From Fratercula arctica (Eukaryota; Chordata; Aves; Charadriiformes; Alcidae): a stretch of 64,000 bases of DNA. This document shows positions 1 through 12,393 of this stretch, in pieces. The stretch covers positions 19,776,100 through 19,840,099 of the forward strand of contig CANTUZ010000025.1 in the NCBI GenBank assembly GCA_947846985.1, written 5' to 3'. Each line of letters begins with the position of its first letter. Positions within the stretch are counted from its first letter, which is position 1. The notes beneath the pieces were generated by a model. That model was not told the origin of the DNA. It saw only the letters and a program-made list of their open reading frames with translations, and did no database searches. Made by a program: the position numbers and the translations under genes.

Positions 1-400
1 CTCACATTTCCCATTTTTCTTGGTAAATGCTGTAATACCAGCACTGGGCTTCCCCTGCTTTCATGGGGGAATGTGGGTACCAAAGAGGCTTGGAAATGGG
101 GGAAGGTGCTGGAGGATGGGTTGGAGTCCAGATGGACATTTTTGCTCCCCATTTTCTCCTGGCTAACTGGGATAGGGGGATCACACTTCAGAGATGCTTT
201 TCTCTGCACCCAACCAGGTAACATAGAGGGACCAGCCAGTCTGGGAGCACAAACTCCCACTCAGCATTTCTGAGTGATGGGATCAGCATTACTTTATCAA
301 CACGGCTTTCCTGACCCTTCCTCAGGGTTTCTCCTGGAGAAAGGTTTTACAGGAGGAGCCAAACATCACTGGAGTGTTTTCCTTGGAGCACCTCACTGCG

Positions 401-445
401 GGAGGGAAACTGAGGCATGGGGACAGAGCGATTTGCTCCAGGAGC
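401..445 (-). repeat. possible MIR-like SINE tail
   Basis: The stretch beginning GGGAAACTGAGGCATGGGG and continuing to GCGATTTGCTCC resembles the inverted 3' portion of MIR-type SINEs, where a GGGAAACTGAGGC motif is followed by a region ending in TTGCCC. It is short and diverged. The call rests on motif resemblance only. Confidence 0.3.
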
Positions 446-3400
446 AGGGAAACTCCAGAGCTGCAGCAAAAACCCCAGAGCAGCCAGAGACTTCCCATTC
501 TTTTCTTTAGCTGTTAATGTGATTCTTTGTAATCATTATAGTTTCCCCTGTATTTGAATGAAGAGGGCCATAAAAGTTTAGCATTATCTATCTACCTGCT
601 CTCCTGATTATCTATGTCCGTATATGACTGCTATCAACTCATTATTGGCATGACACTGATCTGAACTTTGAGTTTAGTGCTCTGTGGAAACACAGTAGCT
701 ACCCAGTAATGTAGTTATTTCAGCAGGCACCCTTTTTTTCTATAAGATGACAGTTGTATCTGTTTAGTGCTATCATAAAGTTGTGTTAGTCTCTCAATAA
801 AAATGAGTCTCTGCTTGCTGTTAATCAGATAGAGCAGATTAGCTTTGAAACTGGGGTTTAGATGAACCCAGCTTCTCTTTAATGAACTGGTGGCTTGCAC
901 TTTTGATGTATCTGTTGATCCTTTAATCAGCAAAATTTTAAGGAAATCCGGAGGTTTCCTGATATGTTAAAAATTCTGACAAGTCAACTGCAAGGTTGTA
1001 ATCTCAGGTCATTTTCTTTGCCCTCCCCTCCTCTGTAGGGCAACAAAATGTTTATGTTGCTTCAGTCCTTATTGCTTCAAAGCTCTTTGAAACATGGCAA
1101 CATGGTTTGAACTCACAGCTATGCAGTCAAAGTCTGTCTCTGGCATTTTAACTTCAGCTGTTTATGTTCCAACTAATTAGCCATAACATGCTGGACTGCG
1201 GATAATATATTAGATATGTTATGACTCTTTCCCTGTGCTGCAGGTGTAGTTGGCAATTCTCCATCAGTGACTTGAAAGTGCAAGAGCTGTTTTTTCCCAA
1301 CTTTTCTGAGGAAGCAAATATTTAAGTTAAAGACACTTGATTTTTGCTACTATGGGTTATAGTCGATTTTTATTACATTTTCTGTCTCAAAAGCTATTAG
1401 TATATTCTAAACACATGTAAATAAATTATCAAGTGAGAGCAAAAGTGTTTGGGAAAGTCTGTGCGCCACCCAGACCAGAGGATGTTGGCTGGAAAGAAAT
1501 TATGTGAAAGAAAAAAAAAAAAAAGTCCACATTTTATCATTTAAGTCCTTTATACACAAAACAGTCTGGAATCCTGCTGAGACCCCTGACTTGAGTTTGG
1601 GCTCTGAACTCCCTACTAGTCCATTAAAAAGAGAGGGGATATTTGCAAAGAGGGGGCAAAAGCATGCAGCTGTGCTAATGTTTAGAGATTCTCATAACTC
1701 AGGTTCTGGTTTAGCAGCATCTGTAAAATTAACAGCTTCAAGTTTGGTTCATCCACAGGAACGAGGAGTCTGCTGAACACATGGGATCTTAGCATAATAT
1801 TAACATTTGTTCACAGAGAGATCACACAGAGACCTGCATATGGTTGGGTTCAAGCTGTTCCCGGGGTGCTGAGGGCATTTCTGATGACCTAGGGCTGGTA
1901 TTAAGACCAGTGTGGTTCAGGACATGGAGATGCCGTGAACTTTTTGGAGTGCCGTGGCCTGTTTGTTGGACTGGTTTTGAGTCTACAGGCCATCCTGAGG
2001 GACCTGGCCACCTGCAGCCACCTCAGTCTTTCTTCTGGTGCTAGCCTGCTTCTTTGTAGGTCTCTGGTCAGCAGAAACCATATGGATGAGAAAAAAGGTT
2101 TCAGCATTTTTATAGTTTCCAGCAATAACATTGCTAAGTGCTCGTCATTGCAGATTTTCTCTGCATTGGTGGTGGGAAATGAGAAACCTGATGACTTCCT
2201 CAGGATGAACTTTGGGAGGAGAGAAGAGCTCAAAGAGAGGGCAAAGCCACCCTTGCGGCTTTTCATATCCAGTTTGAGATTAGAGGATATTATTTGTTGC
2301 TCTGTCTCCCTGCCCATTTATCCACCTTTCTGTTCTCACATCCACATCACGTTATCTGTTCGCAGCGGTCGTGGCAGTCCATTTTTGATGTATATATATC
2401 GCAATAATATCACAGTCACAGGCTCAATGGAGTTATATCTGCGTTTACTAGAAGGCCGGAGGAAACTGCAGTGCTTCACAACTCCAGTTCAAAACCTGCT
2501 CATTTGGAGGGCGACACCATGTTCCCTCTGCCTTTGGCATCCCTTTGCAGGGCAGTAAATGTTTTTTCTCACTCCACCTTCAGTGAATCCCTAATGGATA
2601 AACAGAGGACAAAAAAGCACCTAAATAGCTCCTTAAAACCTATTTTTTTCCCTGTTGCACAAGGGCCAAGGACAATGTTTCCCTCCTGCCTGCTCCATAT
2701 AGTTAACACAGATTTACTTGATCTTTCTCAAAGCCACACAAACTTTCGAAGACTTGCGCAAAAAAAGGATGAAAAAAAGACTGACAGGAAAATCTCACCA
2801 AAGTCTTCAGGGTTGTCTTTATTCTTTTTTTTCTCCAATGAATTTCCCAGAGAAGAGCCTCTCACTTTGTCAGAGGGAAGGTGCATTAGCCGTCCTTACC
2901 CCACATGACTTAGGGTTTCTATTGAACAGGTGCCATTGGCACAGTGCCAATGCGGACACCTCCAACGTGCATGCACTGGCTTGGCAAATGTTTCTTGACC
3001 AGGTCAGCTGGCAGATCCATTTGCCACGCTGTACTGGATAAATTATGGGCTCTGGCCCTCAGTCCCATTAAATATATCAGGATGCTGTGCATGTGTTGTC
3101 TCTCTAATCCCCCTTCCCTCTCAGCCTACACGTAGCCCTGATGTCTTTATTTAAAACCTTAGTGGCATAATATTTATATCCAAACTCTTTCATCTATTCC
3201 TGTCTCTATCAGAGGAAGATAACATTTGTTTGCGGGCAGTAGCTTTTTTTTAAAATTTTTAATTATCTCTATGTCCCTAGTATAAATCAGCCACTTAGTA
3301 GGCAAGTAGCAAGGGGTACATTTCTGGAGAGAAGGTAGCACATTGGATCAAGGTCAGATAAAATATAGAGCTGAGCTACTGCCAGTTCCTTTGTCAAGGC

Positions 3401-4082
3401 CAGTAAGGGGAATTGGGGCCAATTTTCTTAAAGCCAGTGGAGCTTGTATTGATGAAGAGAGCCATGAAGACTGAAAAAAGGTCAGTGAGTAATGCATGTT
3501 GGAGCCAGAACAAGGGAATAACAGGACCGAGTGCCTACAGAGGAAGACAAACAGCAGTGGTAACGTGGGTTATGCGGCAATATTGCTGAACTGTTTTCAG
3601 CACAAACTTTCCTAAAAGACTGTCACACTGAATGGGGCAATGCCAGAGCCAGCCCATTCCTCCCGCTTCCTCCAGTATCTTCCCAGGTGCAGGAGCACGG
3701 TCTGCTGTCATTGCAGCAAATGCCATGCAGCTTGAGGGGAGATTTTTGTGCCGAGCTATTATTCTCATACACAGACAATAGTTAGATAATCTAGGTCATC
3801 ACAAATGTATAGCCTGGAAGGGTGCTCATCATAGCTGTGGAGAGCTCTTTCCACAGCTAAGTCTTACTGTATGATGTTAAAGGGCATAAGAGAGGCTATG
3901 TAACATATTTATTTACAGCAAAGTGTCATGTTCAGTCCTACTTAGGGGACTTGTTCATCTGCCCCTGTAAGCAGTGACAAGCCCATGGCAGAAGGACCAG
4001 GAAGGTGACCCCTCAGAAACATTTCAGACAAGCATTTCAGCATAAGTTCTGCCCTGATACCAGCTTTTAAATAACCCTTAAT

Positions 4083-4145
4083 TTTTATATACATATACAT
4101 GTGTATAGCTATACATACATATATCCATTTTTATATATATATAAA
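4083..4145. repeat. AT-rich (TA)n-like simple sequence
   Basis: Alternating TA and CATA units with two interrupted TATATATA runs. It is an impure low-complexity tract in the intron. No function is inferred. Confidence 0.7.
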
Positions 4146-7100
4146 CAACCTTTCAAAAGTGCCTAGTGCCTTGCTCACACAGTTGAGGGTCCTTTAAAAG
4201 CACTTTTCTGCAGATGCTTGGCAGCTTGAGAAAATCTCTTCTTTCAAATTAAGCACTCGCAGCACTGCCCTTCCCACATCAGAAGATGTTTTTTAAACCC
4301 TCCCCTTCAGTAACCAAAACTAAATTAATATAACATCAGGAGAGGTTTGTACAAGGAAAACCTATCAGACTTTGAAATAGTGTCCCCAAGGGAAGTTGGG
4401 GAAGTCCAGTCATTTAAGGCTGAATGGGTTGACCTATTCTGGGATGGCTGGAAGGATGGGCTAGCTGAGCTAATATGGCTTTTCCATTTCTAATAGATCC
4501 AACCTAAACTTGGACTGTCGAGACCCACCAACGCAGGCAGGTATGCTTTCAAGGAACACACCAGAAAATGAGGAACAGCATTTTTAGTAGGCAGACAAGT
4601 CATAATCACAGGATCCCTGGACATTCAGTTATGGCTTTTTGTCTTCTTCCATCTCCAACTTCTGTGCTAAGACACTTTGCTCTCCAAATGTAGCAAGGGC
4701 TCAGGCCTCCTACTTCTGATGTCATCTTGTTTGGGAACTTGGGAAATAGTTAAAGAAAGAAAAGAAGAGACTATGGAAGGAACACTGAAGAAAAAAGTGC
4801 TGGAAGATCAGTGTATGCCTTGTTATGGTGCAGGTTTTAAGTAAATGACAAATATAACTACAAGCAGGAAAAATAAACTTTGAGTTGGAAACATGGATAT
4901 TAATGTTCAGACATAACTTGTTTTTTCCTCCCACTTAACATGGTCTGTGGACTCTAAGTAAATAAAGTATTACTTAATTTTCATGGTGATTTTTGAGGAT
5001 ACAAATGATTCTAAGCCAGAGTGTGGGTAAATATATATATCTATATCTATTTTCTTTTGCATTTCAGTTTCTGTAACCCAAATTCTTTGGGGAATCTCTG
5101 TTGCAATAGTTTCACCATTCTTACCCTCTGAAAGCTGAGCTTCAAGAATAAACAAACTATAAAAATTGTGTCAGGTTAGCTTTGGGGATGAGATGGGATC
5201 CTTCTGGGGGAAAAAAATGCTGTAGGATTACTACAGCAACCAATTACACTGACATCCCCTCATCAAAAGCTGCATCTTGAGCAGAGATCCAGTGTCAGAT
5301 ATTTGGCACAATATTCCTTCAACACAAGTCAGTCAACCATTGCAGGAATGATACAGAGTGAGAAAGCTGTTCTTAGGGGAAAGCAACTTTAGACTGGAAG
5401 CTGTTTTATCCTTAGCAATGTGTAACGCTGGTCGCAGCCTCCCTTCTCTACCTCATTTCCTATAGGGCAAAAGAGCAAGGGGATGTGAAATGTGGGAAAT
5501 GAACTGAAAGCCTCAGTAATTGCTCCCCTTGGAGATGAAGACAGACCAGGTCAGTCCTGGAGTGTGATGTTACTGTAAGGAACAAAATCCAGGCTGGAGG
5601 ATAAGGATAGTCCCTGGAAAGTCTTTGGGAGAAAGTAATAAGGTGTTCACCTAAGAGTTTTTTAACCACATTTTAGTTCAAGGGGATGGTATCTGTCACA
5701 TTGGAGAAAACTACCCTATGCATCACGCAAAAGCTATTAAAGCCCATTTTTTGGGCTACTGATCTCAAAAATCAGTCCATATGTACCTTTTCTATAAGCT
5801 GACATAGCTTAAACAACCCAACCTCCATTTTGCATAGCTAAGGTCCCTCATGCTCACAGTTTTTTCATCTTTCTGACCTTCATAAGTGAGAGATGTTTAT
5901 TTTGTTTATTTATGAGGACAATCAACAGTATCTCCTTACACCACCACCATTTACACTAATACCTCCCCAACAGCTTTGTCTCTTCCTGAGTACAGAAATG
6001 CAGGACTTGTCTTCCCAGCATTTGCCAACATGATGATACCCATAGCACACTGCACGTGTAGGGGAGAAGGTCTATACTGCAGGCTTGGTTGTGCTGCTCC
6101 CCTCCTATAGCAGGCTATAGCTGTCAGAGCCCCATAAAAATAAACCCTCAGGGTTACTGCAGGGAGAGCTGATTTTTTCCACAGCCTCCCAGTAAAGCAT
6201 TTCACTGAAGCCTCCTCCTTCTCTTGAATTATCACCTGAAGACATTGATCCCAATGTCCTGACAATGTCCTAACAATGCCCTAACATCCCAAATGCTTCT
6301 AGTACTCTCAGGCAACAGCAATTTGGGGAACAACTCATTTTTTTTCAATATTTACAAATATGAAAAAGGTGATTTCCATTGTATTCAACTTGTTATTTCA
6401 TGTATTTCCAGAGTGCAGTTTTATCTCTTCCCCATCACAAGTAACTCTTTTTGCTTTTCTAAAGACATCTGTTATGCACTCATCAATCAGTTTGAGAAGT
6501 TACCACTTTTAAGAAAAATGTAGTGCAATAAAATCACACGATGTTAAAGCTGCAGTAGCTGCCAGTATTAGTTTGTGTGTCTTCTCTCTTTCCATGGTCT
6601 ATCTGCATGCTGGTCAGAATAGGATGCTCAGCTTACCACCTGGACTTTCTGTGCAATCTTTGTCCTGTTGATATTAATGCAGTAACATTCACCCAAACAA
6701 ATAAGCAAATTCTCTTGTGGCTCGCTTTTTCTATGTAGACACAGCTCCTCTGCTTTAGACTGTTATTTGTCATTCTTGTGAGCTTGTTGGGTGCTTCTTC
6801 CAGGGGAAAGTAAGGACTGCCGTTTTCTACCAAAAACATTCATTGTATCCATTGGGAGATATTTAACAGTTAGGAAGTTCAAATTCCCAAGCAGTAATTA
6901 ATATTTCCTAGCCCATGATGTGCTCTACTTCAGTGCTCACCTATTAACTCCTTTACTTAAACTCAGGTTCTTTTTTTTTCTGTGTGTTTAATTTATTACA
7001 TGCTTAGTAAAGTGAAGCCCCATAATTACCTGGAAAAAGTGCCACAAGGGAGTGAGGGTTGTGACTGGAATTGTTAGACATTCAGTAGATCCTGCGTCTT

Positions 7101-9044
7101 CCCCAGAGTCCACGCAAAGTCAATGTTCCAGGTTGCCACAATGCATCACACTAGGACTAATGCCCTATCTTCCACCAGCGATAAGGTCTCATTCAGTAGT
7201 AGAGATTAAGGACTGCTTCCTTTGGGATGAGAGGCTAACGACATGAGGATAGTCAATAATTACAGTCCATGGATAGGAGTCAATGGAGTCTCTGTTCTGA
7301 GATACACATCTCCAAACCCTGAGTCACAAGCTCTGACTGTACCCGTCTAACGTTCAGGCACTTTCAGTTAGTTGAAAGCACAAAACCTTTCTGCTTGGAC
7401 TAGATGTTTTGCTGCCTTGGCTGGGAGGTAGTGCAGTCACCAGCTTTATCCCTGCCCATCACAGCCTAAGCCACCTTCTCCAAGCCAACAGATTACGATC
7501 ACAGCCCATCCTGAACTGTTGGCATAGCGATGTTGTGTGTGCATGCCCACACTTTGGTAGTATACCGAAGTGATCTGAGTATTTGCAACTTTGAAATGAA
7601 AGGGGCAATGGAAATGCAAATTGTTGCTGTCACAACGAAGATCTGAGATATGGTTTGCGAGCATTTCCTTTTCGAGTCTCATTCTGTGGGATCTCTCCCT
7701 GTCTTCCTCGTAGTCCATAAAGTGGATTTGTTTGTTGAGTACATATAGCAATGTGCTTATAGAGAAAACAGATGCTTAAGCAGCTTTCCTCAATGGCCTT
7801 TGATTCACTGAAATTTGCCCCATGAAACACTGCAGTGGTGGCTGATCTACTCCATCCCTCCTCCTCATGCTGTATATTTCCCATATCATATTCCTCAATT
7901 TTCTTTCTGGCAGATGTGCAAAGAGGGTGGTAATAAAAGCCCATTTGTACGACTATGAGTTCATTGCCTCTATTACAAAAGAGTGAAAAACTAACATTCA
8001 ATAATTCTGCTCTGCAAGCTGTCATTATTTTGATAACACTTCAAGCGAGCAGCAGAAATACCAAGCAGCCTCCAGGCAGGGAGAATTAGCAAGGACAGTG
8101 TCTTGCCTGCAACTGGAAGCCTCTTGAAAACAAGAATGGGTTTGAAGCTGGAGACCTTGGGAATCAATAGATGATTCTTTGCATGTGGGGGCCACAAAGT
8201 GCCACTGCAGTTGAGGGTCAGTTGGTCTTACATTTACAAACTGCATTTTTTGGATGCCTGTAACATGCCTGTTTCTGTTTGCAGGCGGCAAATAACATGC
8301 CACACAAGTGGTCTACAAGCTTTTGTTTTTCCTTAAAGGAAAATATATGTGATGAGGGAGGAGGGAATTAGAAGAGAACTGGCACTGCGTTTTTATTTTT
8401 AAACTGCATTCACTAAAGACCTGCTTAGCCTTAATAAATATGTTTCTCTGGCCAAATCTTTGATGTCACGCCTGGAGATTTAGCTTCACAACTCTCCCTC
8501 CATTTAGTGGAAACCTTTTGACTAAATATACATGCATCAAGCTGACGAAGTAGATGTTTTGTTTTATTTAGTTTTATTCATTTAAGGCCCAATTCAAAGT
8601 ACACTGCAGTCAATAGAAACCCAGTCAAGGCTTTAGTGGACATTGGACCATGCCATCATGAAAAATGTCTTTATTAAACACATTCCAGAAGTCAGATGGG
8701 CCAATATTTAGGCAATGTTTCCTTACCTACCCTAAATTCTTCCCTGTCAACACAAGCAGGTACTTATGCCCTGTGTTTTGAGGGTTTTTTGTTAATATTA
8801 TTTTTACATAACAAAACTGACCAGGTGGATGTTCTGATGTCAAAAACCACGCAACAACCAAGTCACTTTTAGCAGTCTGCTCGGTAATCAGCAGCATGCA
8901 GGTAGAGGTATACAGATATAGGCAATGGAGAGGTACTGGCTGTTCAGGGTCAGTAGAGCACCTGCATTAGGTGCCTAGTAAGGGAAGGCTAAATATCTTT
9001 CCTTTTCCTCCTTTGCACTATATCTTATTTAGTGTACTTAAGGA

Positions 9045-9049
9045 ACAGG
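9045..9049. repeat. target site duplication ACAGG, left copy
   Basis: The five bases ACAGG directly precede the LTR that starts TGTCGTGG at 9,050. The same five bases follow the outer end of the opposite LTR at 14,868-14,872. A perfect 5-bp direct repeat outside TG...CA ends marks copy 1 as one retroviral integration with both LTRs still in place. Confidence 0.85.
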
Positions 9050-9370
9050 TGTCGTGGTTTGGCCTCAGATGGCAACAAAGAACCACGTGTCGCTTGCTCA
9101 GCGCTTCCCGGTACGGGAAGGATCAGAAGAAAAAGGCAAAACTCTTGGGTTGAGACAAAGGCAGTTTAACAGAACAGCAAAGGGAACAAGAAAACAACAC
9201 CACGGACAGAGGAATATACAAACACGATTACTAAACCGCCAGTCCAGACCCAGGATGCCCCAGCCCGCTCCAAACCGAACAGCCTGCCCCCTCCCCTCCT
9301 TTTAATCTCAGGGTGGACATGGCTCACATGGCATGGAATACTTAACCCTGTCCCTGCCGGAACCAGGACA
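9050..9370 (-). repeat. 3' LTR of provirus copy 1
   Basis: About 321 bp, bounded by TGTCGTGG on the left and CAGGACA on the right, so it has TG...CA ends on both strands. It aligns with 14,531-14,867 over its whole length. The outer parts differ at a few percent of sites by eye. A central GC-rich block shows more substitutions and a deletion of roughly 15 bp compared with the 5' LTR. On the sense (-) strand a TTAAAAGG box lies mid-LTR and could act as a weak TATA-like element. Confidence 0.9.
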
Positions 9371-9388
9371 TTATCCACCCCTTATTCC
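9371..9388 (-). promoter_or_regulatory. polypurine tract of copy 1
   Basis: On the - strand the 18 bases directly before the 3' LTR read GGAATAAGGGGTGGATAA, purine-rich with a few T. Position and composition fit the primer for plus-strand DNA synthesis. The same sequence precedes the copy 2 LTR at 60,685-60,702. Confidence 0.65.
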
Positions 9389-9660
9389 ATACCATTTTTG
9401 CCATGCCCAGACCTTACAGTTTTCGGAACATGTGACTGGTGTACCCAGCGTAGCTCATGCACACAGTCCATGGGCCGAAGATGCAGATCTTGAGGAAGTT
9501 GCTGGGCATCAGCTCTGATCCCATCACCCCTTTGCTTTACTCAATTCTTCATCAAAGTCCATCTGTCCTTAATTTGGGTGATTCTTACTGCAGTACAGCT
9601 GATAGCAATTATAGTAACGAGGACATACAGTGACAGTGTTACACACTATTTGATTCATTG
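9389..9660 (-). other. noncoding segment between integrase and 3' LTR
   Basis: About 270 bp between the end of the integrase frame and the polypurine tract. I see no env-like open frame, signal peptide, fusion peptide or transmembrane segment on the sense strand. The equivalent stretch in copy 2 (60,703-61,040) is also noncoding and carries small insertions relative to copy 1. Lack of env in both copies suggests an intracellular retroelement lineage rather than a private deletion. Confidence 0.7.
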
Positions 9661-9661
9661 G

Positions 9662-10720
9662 CTATTCTCCCCCAAAATCAGGTCCCCATGAGGTACACAT
9701 GGGACTTCCCCATCCTTCCGCATTACCCACCAAGTGCACCCAGGTCCTTGGGCAAAAGCAATCCCACGGATGGGTTTTGCCTTTGCCTGAGGCAGGACTA
9801 ACCCAGACTGTCTTCCCTAACATATTCCTCATGGGCACTACGGGGACCTTATCCCCTTCTACGGTACGTGGAAGTTTTGACTGGGCAGGGCCAGCCCGAT
9901 TGGTAGATCCCCTGGTATTAACTAGCCAGGTAGCCTTTGCTAAATGTGCATCCCAATGTTTTAAGGTCCCACCACCCATTGCTCTCAGTGTAGTTTTTAA
10001 CAGTCCATTGTGTCATTCTATCTTCCCGGAGGCTGGTGCATGATAGGGGATGTGATATACCCACTCAATACCATGCTCTTTGGCCCAGGTGTCTATGAGG
10101 CTGTTTCGGAAATGAGTCCCATTGTCCGACTCAATTCTCCCTGGGGTACCATGTCGCCACAGGACTTGCTTTTCAAGGCTCAGGATAGTATTCCGGGCAG
10201 TGGCATGGGGCACAGGGTATGTTTCCAGCCATCCAGTGGTTGCTTCCACCATTGTGAGCACATAGCGCTTGCCTTGACGGGTTTGTGGCAGTGTGATATA
10301 ATCAATCTGCCAGGCCTCCCCATATTTATATTTCAACCATCGTCCTCCATACCAAAGAGGCTTCAAACGCTTGGCTTGCTTGATTGCAGCGCATGTCTCA
10401 CATTCATGGATGACCTGTGCAATAGCGTCCATGGTCAAGTCCACCCCTCGGTCACGAGCTTGTCCTTCACTGGCTTCTGCAACTTGTCGTGTAGGACTCC
10501 ACACAGCAGCCTTCCACTTTCGATGCTTTCCCACAATCCGGCAGGACCCATCAGTGAACAGGGCATATTGCTTCTCATTTTCTGGCAGTTTATTATATGG
10601 TGGGGCCTCTTCCGCACGCGTCACCTCCTCCTCTGGTGACATTCCAAAATCCTTGCCTTCTGGCCAGTCCATGATCACTTCCAGAATTCCTGGGCGACTG
10701 GGGTGATCAGTGCAATCCAC
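9662..10720 (-). pseudogene. RNase H remnant plus integrase, copy 1
   Basis: This is the C-terminal part of pol. The frame opening at 10,720 starts at the beginning of RNase H (LFTDGSC), then jumps directly into the middle of the integrase zinc-binding region (ARDRGVDLT...HECETC). Compared with copy 2, 429 bp are missing at about 10,458-10,461. That is exactly 143 codons, so the frame survives. The integrase core keeps QIDYITLP and ESDNGTHF and reaches the glutamate of GKIE, where TGA at 10,013-10,015 interrupts the frame. Downstream sequence continues in frame until an extra T in the run at 9,775-9,778 shifts the last part. With the HH pair of the zinc finger and most of RNase H gone, it cannot be functional. 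Confidence 0.9.
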
Positions 10721-12390
10721 TTACTCCATGTAGCATCAGTTGCATGATGTGTGGTGGGGACCCTTTCTTTGAACATCCAACCCAGCACCGGCAGTCAAGG
10801 TGCTAAGAGGAGCTGCGCTTCTGTACCAACCACCTCCGAAGCAGCTTGAACCCCTTCATATGCTGCCAATATCTCCTTTTCTGTTGGAGTGTAGCGGGCT
10901 TCGGATCCTCTGTATCCCCGACTCCAAAACCCTAGGGGTCAACCTCGGGTCTCCCCTGGTGCCTTCTGCCAGAGGCTCCAGGTAGGGCCATTCTCCCCGG
11001 CTGCGGTGTAGAGCACGTTTTTAACATCTTGTCCTGCCCGGACTGGCCCCAGGGCCACTGCATGGACTATTTCCTGTTTGATTTGTTCAAAAGCTTGTCG
11101 TTGCTCAGGACCCCATTTAAAATCGTTCTTCTTCCGGGTTACTTGATACAGAGGGCTTACATCAGACTGTAATCTGGGATATGCATCCTCCAAAAACCCC
11201 ACAATGCCTAAGAAAGCTTGTGTTTCCTTTTTGCTAGTTGGTGGAGACATAGCTGCTCTTTTGTTGATCACATCCATTGGGATCTGGTGGCGTCCATCTT
11301 GCCATTTTATTCCTAAGAACTGGATCTCCTGTGCAGGTCCCTTGACCTTACTTCGTTTTATGGCAAAACCAGCTTTCAGAAGGATTCGGACTATTTTATC
11401 CCCTTTCTCAAAAACTTCTTCTGCTGTGTTTCCCCATACAATGATGTCATCAATGTACTGCAGATGTTCTGGAGCTTCACCCTGTTTCAGCGCAGTCTGG
11501 ATCAGTCCATGGCAAATGGTGGGGCTGTGTTTCCACCCCTGGGGCAGTCGATTCCAGGTGTACTGGATGCCCCTCCAAGTGAAAGCAAACTGTGGCCTGC
11601 ACTCTGCTGCCAAAGGGACTGAGAAGAATGCATTCGCTATATCAGTCGTGGCATACCACTTGGCTGCCTTGGACTCCAGTTCATACTGCAGTTCTAGCAT
11701 GTCCGGCACAGCAGCGCTCAGCGGTGGCGTGACTTCATTCAGGCCACGATAGTCTACAGTTAGCCTCCACTCTCCATTAGATTTTCGCACTGGCCATATG
11801 GGACTGTTTAAAGGCGAGCGAGTCCTGCTGATCACTCCTTGAACCTCTAGTTGACGAATCAGCTTATGGATGGGAATCAGAGAGTCTCGGTTAGTGTGAT
11901 ATTGCCGCCGATGCACCGTTGTGGTAGCAATCGGCACCTGCTGTTCTTCGACCCTCAACAACCCCACAACAGAAGAGTCCTCCGAGAGACCAGGCAAGGT
12001 AGACAACTGTTTAACTTCCTCCGTCTCCAAGGCAGCTATGCCAAAGGCCCACCAGTACCCTTTTGGGTCCTTAAAATACCCTCTCCTGAGGTAATCTATA
12101 CCAAGGATGCATGGAGCCTCTGGGCCAGTCACAATGGGATGCTTTTGCCACTCATTCCCAGTTAGGCTCACTTCCGCCTCCAATACAGTCAACTCTTGGG
12201 ATCCCCCTGTCACCCCAGAAATACAAATGGGTTCTGCCCCTCTATAGCTTGATGGTATCAGGGTGCACTGTGCTCCTGTGTCCACTAGAGCCTTATACTC
12301 CTGTGGGTCTGATGTGCCAGGCCATCGAATCCACACTGTCCAATAAACCCGGTTGTCCCTTTCCTCCACCTGGCTGGAGGCAGGGCCCCT
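10721..12390 (-). pseudogene. protease-reverse transcriptase part of pol, copy 1
   Basis: The frame continues directly from the UAG ending gag, with no frame change, and stays open to TGA at 10,939-10,941. The protease active-site motif LVDTGA lies at about 12,271-12,291. The RT domain follows with WPVRKSNGEWRLTVDYRGLN, then RLPQGWKHSPT, then YIDD at 11,446-11,457, then the thumb and connection. The visible catalytic residues are intact. The stop at 10,939 sits where copy 2 has an Arg CGA codon. A second TGA at 10,795-10,797 also replaces a CGA of copy 2. A 22-bp deletion between 10,704 and 10,705 then shifts the frame ahead of RNase H. The reading frame has no usable ATG near the UAG, which fits expression as a Gag-Pol readthrough product. 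Confidence 0.92.
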
Positions 12391-12393
12391 CTA
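12316..12393 (-). promoter_or_regulatory. gag-pol UAG with downstream hairpin, possible readthrough signal
   Basis: On the - strand TAG at 12,391-12,393 ends gag, and the protease frame follows in the same phase. After a 10-nt spacer the sequence forms a perfect 6-bp hairpin, CCTCCA pairing with TGGAGG around the loop GCCAGG (12,363-12,380). The loop is perfectly complementary to CCTGGC about 41 nt further on (12,316-12,321), so an H-type pseudoknot with a long connecting loop is possible. Gammaretroviruses use UAG readthrough with a pseudoknot about 8 nt downstream. The parallel is inferred from one copy, since copy 2 runs off the window before this point. Confidence 0.5.

Larger units (their letters stand above)
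1..9049. other. SETBP1 last intron, proximal part; no gene seen
   Basis: Roughly 9 kb with no coding exon I can support on either strand. Open frames are short, mutually overlapping and lack recognisable domains. Base composition is AT-rich with scattered T and A runs. The only internal structures I can name are a possible old SINE tail near 401-445 and an AT-rich simple tract near 4,083-4,145. It is assigned to the last SETBP1 intron because the terminal exon lies downstream on the same strand with a good acceptor. I could not locate the upstream donor, so it may lie left of the window. Confidence 0.6.

Noticed and set aside
1901..2558. ORFs of 138 and 207 codons on opposite strands
   Set aside because: They overlap each other, have no domain signature and no supporting signals. 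Probably chance open frames.
2932..2951. Short inverted repeat CATTGGCA...TGCCAATG as a regulatory hairpin
   Set aside because: A short isolated palindrome in intronic sequence. Expected by chance in 64 kb and without context.
9389..9660. Hidden env gene between integrase and the 3' LTR
   Set aside because: Only about 270 bp, without a signal peptide, fusion peptide or membrane anchor on the sense strand. Copy 2 agrees.
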